Source of the DNA: CAZPBN01 sp964584935
GTDB lineage: Bacteria > Acidobacteriota > Aminicenantia > Aminicenantales > Aminicenantaceae
DNA length: 56,271 nt
NCBI GenBank assembly: GCA_964584935.1
Contig: CAZPBN010000017.1
Coordinates: 1-56,271, forward strand
Direction: 5' to 3'
The position numbers were made by a program, and so were the translations under genes. Below the pieces are notes generated by a model. The model was given only the letters and a program-made list of their open reading frames with translations. It was not told where the DNA came from and did no database searches. Below are positions 1-7,429 of the stretch, in pieces. Positions within the stretch are counted from its first letter, which is position 1. Each line of letters starts with the position of its first letter.

Positions 1-107
1 ATCAGTAAAAATAAGTCAAAACTACAGTAGACCAAAAAAGCAAATTCTTATGTTTCCTTCGGTTTGTTTGTCCGGAACATTATGCTATTTATTCGAGACC
101 TTCATTA

Positions 108-662
108 TTGATGATGTGTGTTGAGCGAGGAAAAAATGATGTTGAGGAATATATCAACTACCTCAATGATATGAGAATACTTAAGAAAAGCTTTGAAGTC
201 GAAAAAACAGCAGATGTAGATATTATTGTGTGGGCTATTTCTCATGAAAAGGACGAAGCATCGATCTCGAATTTTAAAAAGCTGCTGGCTTCACATCTTC
301 CCGGAAATATAAGGCCGGATGAAGTTATATATCTATTCAAGAACGATCCTATGAAAATCGCTGATATTTATTTCGATAAAGGAGACTTTAAAACAGCGGG
401 TATGTGGGCAGGTAAGGCGTTGGAGAAATTTGTTGTTCTTGAACTTAATAAAAATCCATATCTCTTTGACCCATTCGCAGAGAGTAAATTAGTTGATAAA
501 ATCAACCGTCTGTGTCGCATGGCTAAGTATCAGGAATATAGGTCTGATTTGCATGGAATAAGAAGGCTAAGAAATAAAGCAATACATGAAGAGAAAAAGT
601 TTGAAAAAGGGGATGCTGAGTTTATGGTGCAAAATCTCAAAAATATTTTTCTTAAAGATTAA
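108..662 (+). CDS. HEPN-domain-like protein of unknown role
   Basis: This is a 184-residue protein whose C-terminal half resembles HEPN/DUF4145-type helical domains. Residues about 100-180 are helix-rich and contain R155-N-K-A-I-H160, which fits the R-x4-6-H signature of HEPN domains, many of which are RNases in toxin or defence systems. The N-terminal part (about 1-95) is not recognised. The start is uncertain: TTG at 108 and ATG at 111 both fit, there is no clear ribosome binding site, and the frame stays open back to a stop at 12-14 with protein-like sequence, so the 5' end may be truncated. It precedes a broken zinc-ribbon gene by 27 bp on the same strand. The HEPN call rests on one motif and the helical character, so RNase activity is not implied. 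Confidence 0.6.
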   Translation: MMMCVERGKNDVEEYINYLNDMRILKKSFEVEKTADVDIIVWAISHEKDEASISNFKKLLASHLPGNIRPDEVIYLFKNDPMKIADIYFDKGDFKTAGMWAGKALEKFVVLELNKNPYLFDPFAESKLVDKINRLCRMAKYQEYRSDLHGIRRLRNKAIHEEKKFEKGDAEFMVQNLKNIFLKD

Positions 663-689
663 AGACAATTAAAGTGAAAGGAGATTGGT

Positions 690-923
690 ATGGGTTTGCT
701 CGGAGGGGATTTGTATGAATATGATGAGGGCTTGAAGTGCGGTAAATGTTTCATGAAATTTGATGTTGATCAACTTTCTCAGATTTTATAATTAGGATCA
801 CAAGTTTTTGCCTGCCCTGGATGCGGAACCTATATTTCAAATGTGGATATTGATATGAAAATGGCGTTGGATAATAATAAGAAAACACAGAAAAAATTTA
901 CGAAATTGATGAAGAGAAAATAA
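690..923 (+). pseudogene. Zinc-ribbon protein gene with in-frame TAA
   Basis: An ATG at 690 with a good ribosome binding site (AAAGGAG at 677-683) opens a 77-codon frame that runs to TAA at 921. Codon 34 (789-791) is TAA. Before the stop the peptide carries a CGKC knuckle; after it, in the same frame, comes CPGCG. Together they would form a four-cysteine zinc ribbon. Both halves look coding and share one frame, so this is most simply a nonsense-mutated gene or a base error. It could also be two short peptides, but there is no good start just after the stop. It lies directly downstream of the HEPN-like gene. Confidence 0.6.
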
Positions 924-1003
924 CATTAATTTGATACGCATGGGATATGCCAGTGAAGAAAGCAGATGTTTATCACTGATGATAACCACTAGAAGTATTC
1001 CAA

Positions 1004-1666
1004 ATGGATAAAAGTGTGCTTTCTCTCAAAGTCAAGAAGGTCATTGCCAAACTGGAACGCTCAGAAATTGCTGAATACATTGATTCCACCCTTATCCCTC
1101 CCGATCCATTCAGAGGTGCGAGTGAAATCAAATTAATCGTACTTGGGCAAGATCCTACTGTTCATGATCCCATGCACAGAAAAAATCTTAAGGTGACATT
1201 GCTTCTTAATCAGCCGGGCCGGTTAAGAAAATACATTGAGGATATCTGCAATGGTTTGGACATCAATTTAGACAAAAACGTTTATGCAACGAATCTTTTA
1301 AAGAATTTCTTTACGGTCCCACCGGATAAACTCAATAAATCAAATCCGAATTTCTATAAAAAGGCAGCGGAATATTGGATTCCGCTCCTAAGAGATGAAT
1401 TCAAAGAATTTGAGAATGTGCCTGTTCTTTCGCTTGGGCAGCCTGTTTTAAACTGTTTGATGAAGACTCCAGATCAGACATTTATAAGATATTATTGGGG
1501 ATTTGAAAGAGAGGGGGAATATGGTTCCCACTTCGGCTATGTTGAGCCAAATGAAAATGTCTTATCTAGAGTCATTTTCCCATTCCCTCACTTACCGGGA
1601 AGGTCACATAAAATCTATCAAAAACAACAATTCGATAGCTACCTCAAATTCATGAAAAATAAGTAA
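1004..1666 (+). CDS. Uracil-DNA glycosylase superfamily protein
   Basis: The 220-residue product belongs to the uracil-DNA glycosylase-like fold. Residues 47-53 read LGQDPTV, matching motif 1 (GQDPxx) with the aspartate that activates water in family 1 enzymes. A core strand VLSLGQPVL lies near residue 141, and FPFPHLPGRSH near residue 192 sits where the HPSP-type motif 2 loop is expected. The length suits the superfamily, but motif 2 is atypical and the usual Tyr after GQDP is Thr, so it is probably a divergent branch and not housekeeping Ung. Family members excise uracil from DNA; substrate here is unknown. The ATG at 1004 has only a weak upstream purine run. Its neighbours are accessory genes, which fits horizontal acquisition. 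Confidence 0.65.
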   Translation: MDKSVLSLKVKKVIAKLERSEIAEYIDSTLIPPDPFRGASEIKLIVLGQDPTVHDPMHRKNLKVTLLLNQPGRLRKYIEDICNGLDINLDKNVYATNLLKNFFTVPPDKLNKSNPNFYKKAAEYWIPLLRDEFKEFENVPVLSLGQPVLNCLMKTPDQTFIRYYWGFEREGEYGSHFGYVEPNENVLSRVIFPFPHLPGRSHKIYQKQQFDSYLKFMKNK

Positions 1667-1779
1667 ACCCCTAACGTGCATAGCCTTGCTTTTTGATGAA
1701 CTCCCAGAATTCGAAGATGGCTTTGGAATCAAAATGTCTGTAGGTTTTTTTGCCTTTTCCTTAATGGGAGGGGCTTGTA

Positions 1780-2571
1780 GTGGGATTCCCCGGCACAAAT
1801 AAGGATCTTTCAATAATAAATGTCGGAACCCCCTGGTTGCGCAAGATTCTTTATCCTATTCTTTTCCTGTACAAGGGAATTAGCAGGGAATATTCGGGAC
1901 CGATGCCGTGTTTATATCTTATCGGTTCGCGTTTTGAGGAAGTGTTTCTGAGGAAATTCAGTTTTTTCAGGTCCCTAGTCCCTCATGTTATTGTTTTGAC
2001 TGAAGATCTGAGGAAATGTGCTGAAGGCAAGAAAAGCCGTGATTTCAGTTTTCCCTATGACATCATCAATGAGAATTACTTTCAAAAGTCTCTTTGTGTG
2101 CGAATGAGCTCAGATGAGGGATTGAAGCTTCCTATCAGCAAAGGAGAGGACATTCGAGTAGGATATCTCTCCTATGAGATGCCGACAGTTGCGGCCACTG
2201 AGAATCTAGAAAAATTGGATATTCTTGGATATGACCTTAATGACCATTCTCTTGTGGCTTTTGAGATCAAGGGACCGGATGCAGGACGGGTTGAGCTTGA
2301 AAATCTTTTCTTTCAGGGGCTGGAACACAGAAACTGGCTTGAAGAGAACAAAATGGCAGTGAAGTTTGCCTTTGATGGCCCCACAGGAAAAAGGATCAAT
2401 ACCAGAAAGCGGGTGAAGCTGATACTGGGTTTCTGCGGAGAGACTGTTCCTTCTCTTTTTCTGGAACTTAAAGAGGACGCCTTAAGGAGAGACCCTCATC
2501 TTCAGATAGAATTCGTTCGCTTTTCAACGCCTTCAGTGGTGGGAGAACATGTTAAGGTCATGAGATTTTAA
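1780..2571 (+). CDS. Putative PD-(D/E)XK-fold protein
   Basis: The 263-residue product is not recognised by family. The GTG start at 1780 is supported by a strong purine-rich site (GGGAGGGG, 1765-1772). Residues 141-164 contain D147 and then E162-I-K164 at the end of a hydrophobic strand, preceded by acidic residues E133 and E141. This spacing (D-x14-E-x-K) fits the catalytic core of the PD-(D/E)XK nuclease superfamily. A following Q-x-L-E-H-R-N-W segment at about 179-186 could be the associated helix. The first 90 residues look like a separate alpha/beta part. It is the last intact gene before a run of insertion-sequence debris. Nuclease function is inference; decayed transposon or defence cargo is possible. 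Confidence 0.5.
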   Translation: MGFPGTNKDLSIINVGTPWLRKILYPILFLYKGISREYSGPMPCLYLIGSRFEEVFLRKFSFFRSLVPHVIVLTEDLRKCAEGKKSRDFSFPYDIINENYFQKSLCVRMSSDEGLKLPISKGEDIRVGYLSYEMPTVAATENLEKLDILGYDLNDHSLVAFEIKGPDAGRVELENLFFQGLEHRNWLEENKMAVKFAFDGPTGKRINTRKRVKLILGFCGETVPSLFLELKEDALRRDPHLQIEFVRFSTPSVVGEHVKVMRF

Positions 2572-3034
2572 GCATTAAAGCTTACAAAGCCTGAGTCCTT
2601 CCCGCTTGTTTGGACAGGAAATTGGAATCAAAATACAATCGGCGTAACAAATGCCGAATATGATAGCGTGCGTTTTTATAGGGCTAATCTAATATTGAGT
2701 CACAGAAATCTCTGGGTTTGATAATCTTTAATCCTTTGTAAAAATTTGTAAATTCCGGTCGAGGCGGCCACCTATTCCGATTCATTCCGGCCACTGATTC
2801 CGGCGCACTCCGGCCACCCATTCCGGTTGATTACGGTCACTTTTTTTCGGATTCCGGAATTTTATTTAAGTGATGTGACGAATCTTGCATCTCTTGCTTC
2901 CTTGCTTCAGCTTGGCTGAGCTATGTTATTGAAAGAGAAAGGGATAATTTTTTCCCTTCCCTGATAGATTTTGCTTAAAATGGATTTATGGGCCTGGTTC
3001 TTCGCAATAATGGATACCTGAGTTGCAAAAAAAA
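2572..3034. other. Gene-poor stretch before IS debris
   Basis: No convincing protein-coding frame is seen. The left part is plain AT-rich sequence. The centre holds the degenerate GGCCAC/TTCCGG repeats listed separately, and the right part leads into the leader hairpin of an ISL3-like transposase head. The segment reads as scar tissue from insertion sequences. Confidence 0.5.
2752..2858. repeat. Degenerate TTCCGG/GGCCAC repeats, IS21-like terminus
   Basis: Within about 107 bp the unit CGGCCAC or CGGTCAC occurs four times and ATTCCGG or ATTCCGA five or six times, about 20-25 bp apart, ending in an ATTCCGGAAT palindrome. Reiterated short blocks of this type are typical of the multiple-repeat ends of IS21-family elements, where the IstA transposase binds. 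No istA or istB gene is present, so this would be a lone end left after deletion. The repeats are too short and irregular for a CRISPR array. Confidence 0.45.
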
Positions 3035-3096
3035 GGACATCGTATTAAGTTCCTCTTATAAGATTTATCACAAAAAAGGAGGAACGAACGATGTCC
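3035..3096 (+). promoter_or_regulatory. Inverted repeat over transposase start site
   Basis: GGACATCGT (3035-3043) pairs with ACGATGTCC (3088-3096), and AGTTCCTC just inside pairs with GAGGAAC at 3079-3085. The right arm contains both the Shine-Dalgarno (AAAGGAGG, 3075-3082) and the ATG at 3091 of the transposase head. Folded in RNA it would hide the start site, a strategy insertion sequences use to limit read-through translation. Confidence 0.45.
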
Positions 3097-3222
3097 CATT
3101 TATTATTGTACCAATGTTTAGGGGTACATGGCTACCATCATCTCAGGGGTTGGAGCAGCAGAGGCGAGTTATTAAGAGAGATCTTCTATTTTAACCTGTC
3201 AGCAGGACTTTATACACCTTGA
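3091..3222 (+). pseudogene. ISL3-like transposase, N-terminal relic
   Basis: The frame starts with ATG at 3091 behind a strong AAAGGAGG and encodes only 43 residues. The opening MSHLLLYQCLGVHGYHHLRG closely follows the pattern of ISL3-family transposase starts (MS-x-x-LLYH-x-F/W-G-x-x-GY-x-Y-x-x). After about 30 residues the similarity ends and a stop follows. No catalytic DDE part is present. It is therefore a 5' stump of an insertion sequence, and its 3' end abuts the tail of an integrase stump on the other strand. The family assignment is from recalled motif similarity. Confidence 0.45.
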
Positions 3223-3446
3223 ACTCCTCGATTCAAAATATGGAGGTATATCAAGGATAAAAACTCATTTATTTCTTTTTCTCCCATTTCTATAGGGTAA
3301 CACGTTCTTTGAAAAAAGATAAAACGCTCAATCCATCCTATATAAGTTTTTCCAGTTCGTGGGCTGTAATGGAGAGCCTGAATTTTATGTCTCACTTGAT
3401 CAAAAAGTTTGGGCTTTCGGCTTTTTGATTGAGAATAATGATGCAT
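3210..3446 (-). pseudogene. Integron-type tyrosine recombinase, N-terminal stump
   Basis: Residues about 10-68 match the N-terminal SAM-like core-binding domain of integron integrases: KPKLFDQVRHKI, then LHYSPRTGKTYIGWIERFIFF and a P-x-E-M-G-x-x-E-I-x-x-F-L segment. A full IntI has about 320 residues; here similarity stops at about residue 68, close to the ISL3-like stump, and the whole catalytic domain (R...HxxR...Y) is missing. It is transcribed leftward, divergent from the macro-domain gene, which is the layout of intI and its cassettes. It cannot be active. Other SAM-like phage-type integrases remain possible, but the HYS-x-R-T-x-K-x-Y signature favours IntI. Confidence 0.6.
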
Positions 3447-3763
3447 TTCACTTCCTATTCATTCAATCAAGTCTCTCAGTAAAAAAGACGTAATATTTTT
3501 TATTCAATCTCAAGTTTTAGTTGTATTTTAAAATAGGTTCTGATATCATCTGTTTAGACAGCCAGATTTGATGTAGAAAACAAGCAGGTAATAGATGATG
3601 AAGAGCCTGAAATTATTGATATTCCATACGTTAATATCTGTTATGCTCTATCAGGATAACACAATAGAAATCCATAAATTCCGTATTTGTGCAAGTAAAA
3701 CGGCTGTATAATAGACGTTAGGCGGGCATCCCCCAGTGAGCTTATAGGAGGTAAAACACAATC
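3447..3763. other. Possible attI/cassette leader region
   Basis: This 317-bp stretch between the integrase stump and the macro-domain gene has no convincing reading frame. It is AT-rich up to about 3690. It ends with an attC-like right arm (3701-3723), inside which is an exact TATAAT (3707-3712) with a poor -35, and then a good ribosome binding site (AGGAGG, 3747-3752) for the ATG at 3764. An attI site would lie here if the integron reading is right, but I cannot delimit it. Confidence 0.35.
3701..3723 (+). other. attC-like right arm with GTTAGGC core
   Basis: The site reads CGGCTG, ten bases, then GTTAGGC (3717-3723). GTTRRRY is the integron crossover core, and CGGCT placed about 22 bp before its end matches the L'-R' half of class 1 attC sites. 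The macro-domain gene begins 40 bp downstream, as a cassette gene would. The left half of this attC was not identified. Confidence 0.45.
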
Positions 3764-4297
3764 ATGACGAGGCGAACTATCCGCGATGTAACGATCGAGT
3801 GCGTGCAGGGAGACATCGCAAACCAGCCGGACATGGATACGATTGTCAATGCGGCCAATGCCGAGTTGCGCATTGGCGGCGGTGTGGCTGGAGCCATCCA
3901 TCGGGCTGCAGGACCGGGGCTGGAAGCGGAATGCAGGCCGTTTGCTCCCATTAGGCCGGGTGAAGCGGTTATAACTAGGGCGCACAATTTGCCTAACAAC
4001 AACGTGATTCACTGTCTCGGTCCGGTTTACGGCCTGGACAAGCCTTCCGATGATTTGTTGGCTTCGTGCTATCGGAATGCGTTGCATCTGGCTGAGCAAA
4101 AGAATGTCAGTTCTATAGCCTTTCCGGCTATCTCCACGGGCGCCTTTGGCTATCCGATGGAGTCGGCAGCTCGGATTGCCTTGAAGACGATTCTCGGTGC
4201 ATTGCCCAAACTTTCGTCAATCAGGTTAATCCGTTTCGTGCTATTCGATGCTGCCAGTTTACAGATGCATGAGAGGATACTGAGGGAACTTGTCTAA
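3764..4297 (+). CDS. Macro-domain ADP-ribose-binding protein
   Basis: The 177-residue product is a complete single macro domain of the YmdB/MacroD-like group, which bind ADP-ribose and often remove ADP-ribose from proteins or acetyl from O-acetyl-ADP-ribose. Visible motifs are QGDI near residue 19, IVNAANAELRIGGGVAGAIH at about 29-48, then HRAAGP, and FPAISTGAFGYP near residue 128, the phosphate-binding loop. The loop reads GGGVAG where MacroD-type enzymes have GGGVDG, so the usual aspartate is absent. The gene is clearly more GC-rich than its surroundings and lies between attC-like cores facing a truncated integron integrase, which points to a mobilised cassette. Start is set by AGGAGG at 3747-3752. 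Confidence 0.85.
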   Translation: MTRRTIRDVTIECVQGDIANQPDMDTIVNAANAELRIGGGVAGAIHRAAGPGLEAECRPFAPIRPGEAVITRAHNLPNNNVIHCLGPVYGLDKPSDDLLASCYRNALHLAEQKNVSSIAFPAISTGAFGYPMESAARIALKTILGALPKLSSIRLIRFVLFDAASLQMHERILRELV

Positions 4298-4350
4298 TAG
4301 TTTATAGAAGCTGAGTTTTGCACAGAAACGATACCGGGACACAGAAAACC

Positions 4351-4373
4351 GCCTAACATGTGTATATTGCGGC
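4351..4373 (+). other. attC-like left arm with GCCTAAC core
   Basis: GCCTAAC (4351-4357), the exact complement of the GTTAGGC core upstream of the cassette, is followed by a GCGGC block about 12 bases on. RYYYAAC opens the attC of an integron cassette and should lie just past the gene, as here, 53 bp after the macro-domain stop. The rest of the attC is missing because the 3' end of the aminotransferase fusion begins at 4373. Confidence 0.45.
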
Positions 4374-7300
4374 TATTGCAGGAAGGATTCTGACAATATT
4401 TTGTCCAGAGTGTACATAAAATGATCGGCATTTTCTTTATTGAACACAAGGGGAGGCTTTATCTTTAAAACATTGTGAAGCGGGCCATCCACACTGATGA
4501 GAATCCCCTCTTCTTTCATCCGTTCGATGATATAAGAAGCCTGAAGGGGAGCCGGTTTCAAGGTTTTTCGGTCAAGGACTAATTCGATGCCAATGAACAA
4601 TCCAACTCCCCTCACATCGCCGATCAAGGGATGTTTTTCTTTTAATTTCTCAAGACCTTTTCTGAGTTTCTCCCCGGTTTGTAAGGCATTCTGCTGCAGC
4701 TTTTCTTCTCTAATGACATCCAACACCGCCATTCCCACTGCACAGGATACTGGATTGCCTCCAAAGGTATTGAAATATTCCATTCCGTTGTCAAACGAAG
4801 CAGCGATTTCTTCGGTTGTCACCACAGCTCCAAGAGGAAGGCCGTTGCCAACCGGCTTTCCGATAGTGACAATGTCAGGAATGACGCCTTGAAGCTCAAA
4901 AGCCCAGAAAGAAGAACCCACGCGCCCCATTCCGACCTGGACTTCATCTGCAACACAAATTCCTCCCTCTTTTCTGGCATACAGATATGCTTTTTTTAAA
5001 TAACCAGGAGGAAGAATGATTTGTCCTCCCACTCCCATCAAGGATTCATGAACAAAGGCAGCCAGAGACCGTCCATTCTGATTCATTTCCTTTATCACTC
5101 GATTTATATCCTCTGCGTATTTTTCTCCAGCCTTTTTGTCATTGGATCTGTAAGGACTGCGGTACACATCTGGCATAATAACTTTATGAACATAAGGAGG
5201 AGCTTTGAATCCTCCTGGTCCATCGAATTTATACGGACTTATTTCAACCACTGAATTTGTGTTGCCATGGTAGGCATGGTCCACGACAATAAAGTCCTTG
5301 TTTTTTGTGTGAGTGCGTGCCATTCTTATAGCCAGCTCATTGGCTTCGCTGCCTGAGTTGACAAAAAAACACACTTTGAGAGGTTCCGGCATGGTGTCAC
5401 AGAGTCTTTTCGCATATTGGACAAGATTATCGTGAAGATAGCGGGTGTTTGTATTCAAAACATCCATCTGTTTTTTTGCTGCCCTGACAACAGCAGGGTG
5501 AGAGTGCCCCACATGAGGGACATTGTTGACCGCATCCAGATAAGCTTTTCCGGTTTCGTCATAGAGATACTGCCTGTATCCCCTTACCATTTTTAAAGGT
5601 TTTTTGTAGGATATGCTGAGCGATCGGCCTATATGTTTGTCTCTGGCTTCCAGAATTTCCTCAACAGTCATCTTTTTCTGGGGGAAACACTCATCCGGGA
5701 TTCCCAGAACAAGATTGGCGTCAGGACAAATCCCTTTCCAGATTTCCTTTTCATTTTGGGGGCATTCTCCCGGGAAATCAGCTCCGTATCCCAGCGGATC
5801 CAGTATCAACTGAAAATGAAGGCATGAAAATTTCCCCTGGTTGGGAAGAGGATTTGCGATGACACCGATTTTTTCGCCCTTTTTTATGTCCCTCCCTATA
5901 TTGAATCCTTTGAAAGATTCCTTACTTAAATTTCTGTACAGGGAATAGAATTGAACGGAATTGTTTTCAAAAACATGTTTCAGAATTAAAGAGGGGGATT
6001 TGCCGGATGAATCGTGGTTGGGTGTGAAACTGACTATTTTCCCATCCAAAGGAGAATAAATTCCGGTTCCCGATTCAGCAAAGAGATCAATCCCAAGATG
6101 AACTGCACCGGAAATGCTGCTTGTTTGATCCATGGTTGTTTCTCTGAGACAGCCGATACGGGATTCCCCGTATCTTCCTATACCCACAGCTGCTTTGTGT
6201 GATGTGATGATTTCTGATATTTTTTCTTCTTTACAGAAAGTTTGTTTAGAAAAGATGCTCCCATCAAAGTCAACACTTCCAGGGCTCAGGTCAAGAACCT
6301 TGATTTTCTTCGATTGAAGTCTGTGATTCAGAATGGGAGCTGTTTTGTCTTTATGGTTTTTTAACCATTTGATAGCCACAGATGATAGAGGACAAGGTTC
6401 CCTGCCGCAGGCATGACGGAATGCGTAAAAGGTAAAAATTTTGTCCCATCGGAATAATTGTTCAAGCAGTTCCCATGCCGGTTTTTCACTGATTGTGAGA
6501 TAAGGATTATCCGGATGGCTCTTCTTACGGATTGAAGACAGAGTCACACTCACACAGAGCCTCATGGCAATGAACAGAAAAAGTGCTTTTAACTCGGCTT
6601 CTGTTAAAGGAAATATTTCGTTGTATCCCCTGATTAAAGAGACAGCCGTTTCCAAAGGATTTTCCTTTTTCATCATGGCGTAGGCGGCAGCAATAGCGAT
6701 TTCACAAATGGTGAAGGTATAGATCATATCCCCGAAGTCAACGATTCCAACGACTGTCTGAGGTTCTGGCCAGGAATGATTCACAATAATATTATGATCA
6801 TTGGCATCGTTATAGATCACGCTTTTTCTAAGTTCAGGAAACAGAGGAACACCAAATGTTTCAAAATCATGAACAAATTTTTTAACGATTTTTCTTTTTT
6901 TCCCATCTGGTATTTTAGGAAGATGTTCCTTTATGAAAAGTGCCTTCTTCAAATCCCATTCAAAGTCTCGATGGGAAGACGGATGAGAGAATCCCTCCAG
7001 GATTTTATCCATCTTTCCCAGCTTCTTCCCAAGGTCATAAAAGAGTTCAAGCCTGGGAGGAGAAAGGTTGCTCATTAATAGACCGGGAATGTAGGTCAAC
7101 AGCCGCACGAAACGATGATTTCCTTTCTTGTCTTTTATTGTGGAAATTTGATTGCCGCTCGATGAGGGGCATACAGATTGAAACAAATTTTCCTTTGAAT
7201 GGGCTGCGAGATAACCCAGGGCTTTGTTTTGAAGGTCAAGCAGTTCTTTATTTTCGTTAGGGCGAGAGATTTTAAGAACAAATTCCTTATCCTTATCATC

Positions 7301-7429
7301 TTTGATATAGAAGTTTTGATCCCATTCTCCAGGCAGCTTTTTTATAAAGCCTTTTATGCCGAACAAATCTGAAGCAGTTTTTTTTGCTTCATCCTTTGTG
7401 ACATTCTTTCCTGGAACAGACACTGTCAA
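4373..7429 (-). CDS. Kinase-LytM-aminotransferase III triple fusion
   Basis: The 1018-residue protein has three parts. Residues about 10-350 are an APH/choline-kinase-fold domain with a catalytic loop NDANDHNIIV near 207-216 and DFG at about 231-233. Residues about 400-560 are a LytM/M23-like domain with H444-x3-D448 but H538-x-Q540 in place of HxH, so zinc peptidase activity is doubtful. Residues about 590-1018 are a class III PLP aminotransferase fold: NSGSEANE near 691, DEVQVGMGR near 828 and K858 in TIGKPVGNG as PLP lysine. The kinase and transaminase halves are related to hydroxylysine kinase and the AGXT2L phospho-lyases, so the enzyme may phosphorylate an amino alcohol and then eliminate phosphate. 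Substrate is unknown. The start follows AGGAT-like weak purines. Confidence 0.8.
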   Translation of the reverse strand: MTVSVPGKNVTKDEAKKTASDLFGIKGFIKKLPGEWDQNFYIKDDKDKEFVLKISRPNENKELLDLQNKALGYLAAHSKENLFQSVCPSSSGNQISTIKDKKGNHRFVRLLTYIPGLLMSNLSPPRLELFYDLGKKLGKMDKILEGFSHPSSHRDFEWDLKKALFIKEHLPKIPDGKKRKIVKKFVHDFETFGVPLFPELRKSVIYNDANDHNIIVNHSWPEPQTVVGIVDFGDMIYTFTICEIAIAAAYAMMKKENPLETAVSLIRGYNEIFPLTEAELKALFLFIAMRLCVSVTLSSIRKKSHPDNPYLTISEKPAWELLEQLFRWDKIFTFYAFRHACGREPCPLSSVAIKWLKNHKDKTAPILNHRLQSKKIKVLDLSPGSVDFDGSIFSKQTFCKEEKISEIITSHKAAVGIGRYGESRIGCLRETTMDQTSSISGAVHLGIDLFAESGTGIYSPLDGKIVSFTPNHDSSGKSPSLILKHVFENNSVQFYSLYRNLSKESFKGFNIGRDIKKGEKIGVIANPLPNQGKFSCLHFQLILDPLGYGADFPGECPQNEKEIWKGICPDANLVLGIPDECFPQKKMTVEEILEARDKHIGRSLSISYKKPLKMVRGYRQYLYDETGKAYLDAVNNVPHVGHSHPAVVRAAKKQMDVLNTNTRYLHDNLVQYAKRLCDTMPEPLKVCFFVNSGSEANELAIRMARTHTKNKDFIVVDHAYHGNTNSVVEISPYKFDGPGGFKAPPYVHKVIMPDVYRSPYRSNDKKAGEKYAEDINRVIKEMNQNGRSLAAFVHESLMGVGGQIILPPGYLKKAYLYARKEGGICVADEVQVGMGRVGSSFWAFELQGVIPDIVTIGKPVGNGLPLGAVVTTEEIAASFDNGMEYFNTFGGNPVSCAVGMAVLDVIREEKLQQNALQTGEKLRKGLEKLKEKHPLIGDVRGVGLFIGIELVLDRKTLKPAPLQASYIIERMKEEGILISVDGPLHNVLKIKPPLVFNKENADHFMYTLDKILSESFLQ

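Noticed and set aside
2752..2858. Regular short repeats as a CRISPR array
   Set aside because: Repeats are 7-10 bp, imperfect and spaced at about 20-25 bp; no repeat of 24 bp or more, no cas genes.
2988..3194. 68-codon plus-strand frame
   Set aside because: It runs through the hairpin and the transposase start in another frame and has no family similarity.
3641..4099. 152-codon minus-strand frame opposite the macro-domain gene
   Set aside because: It is a GC-rich antisense shadow of a clear macro domain.
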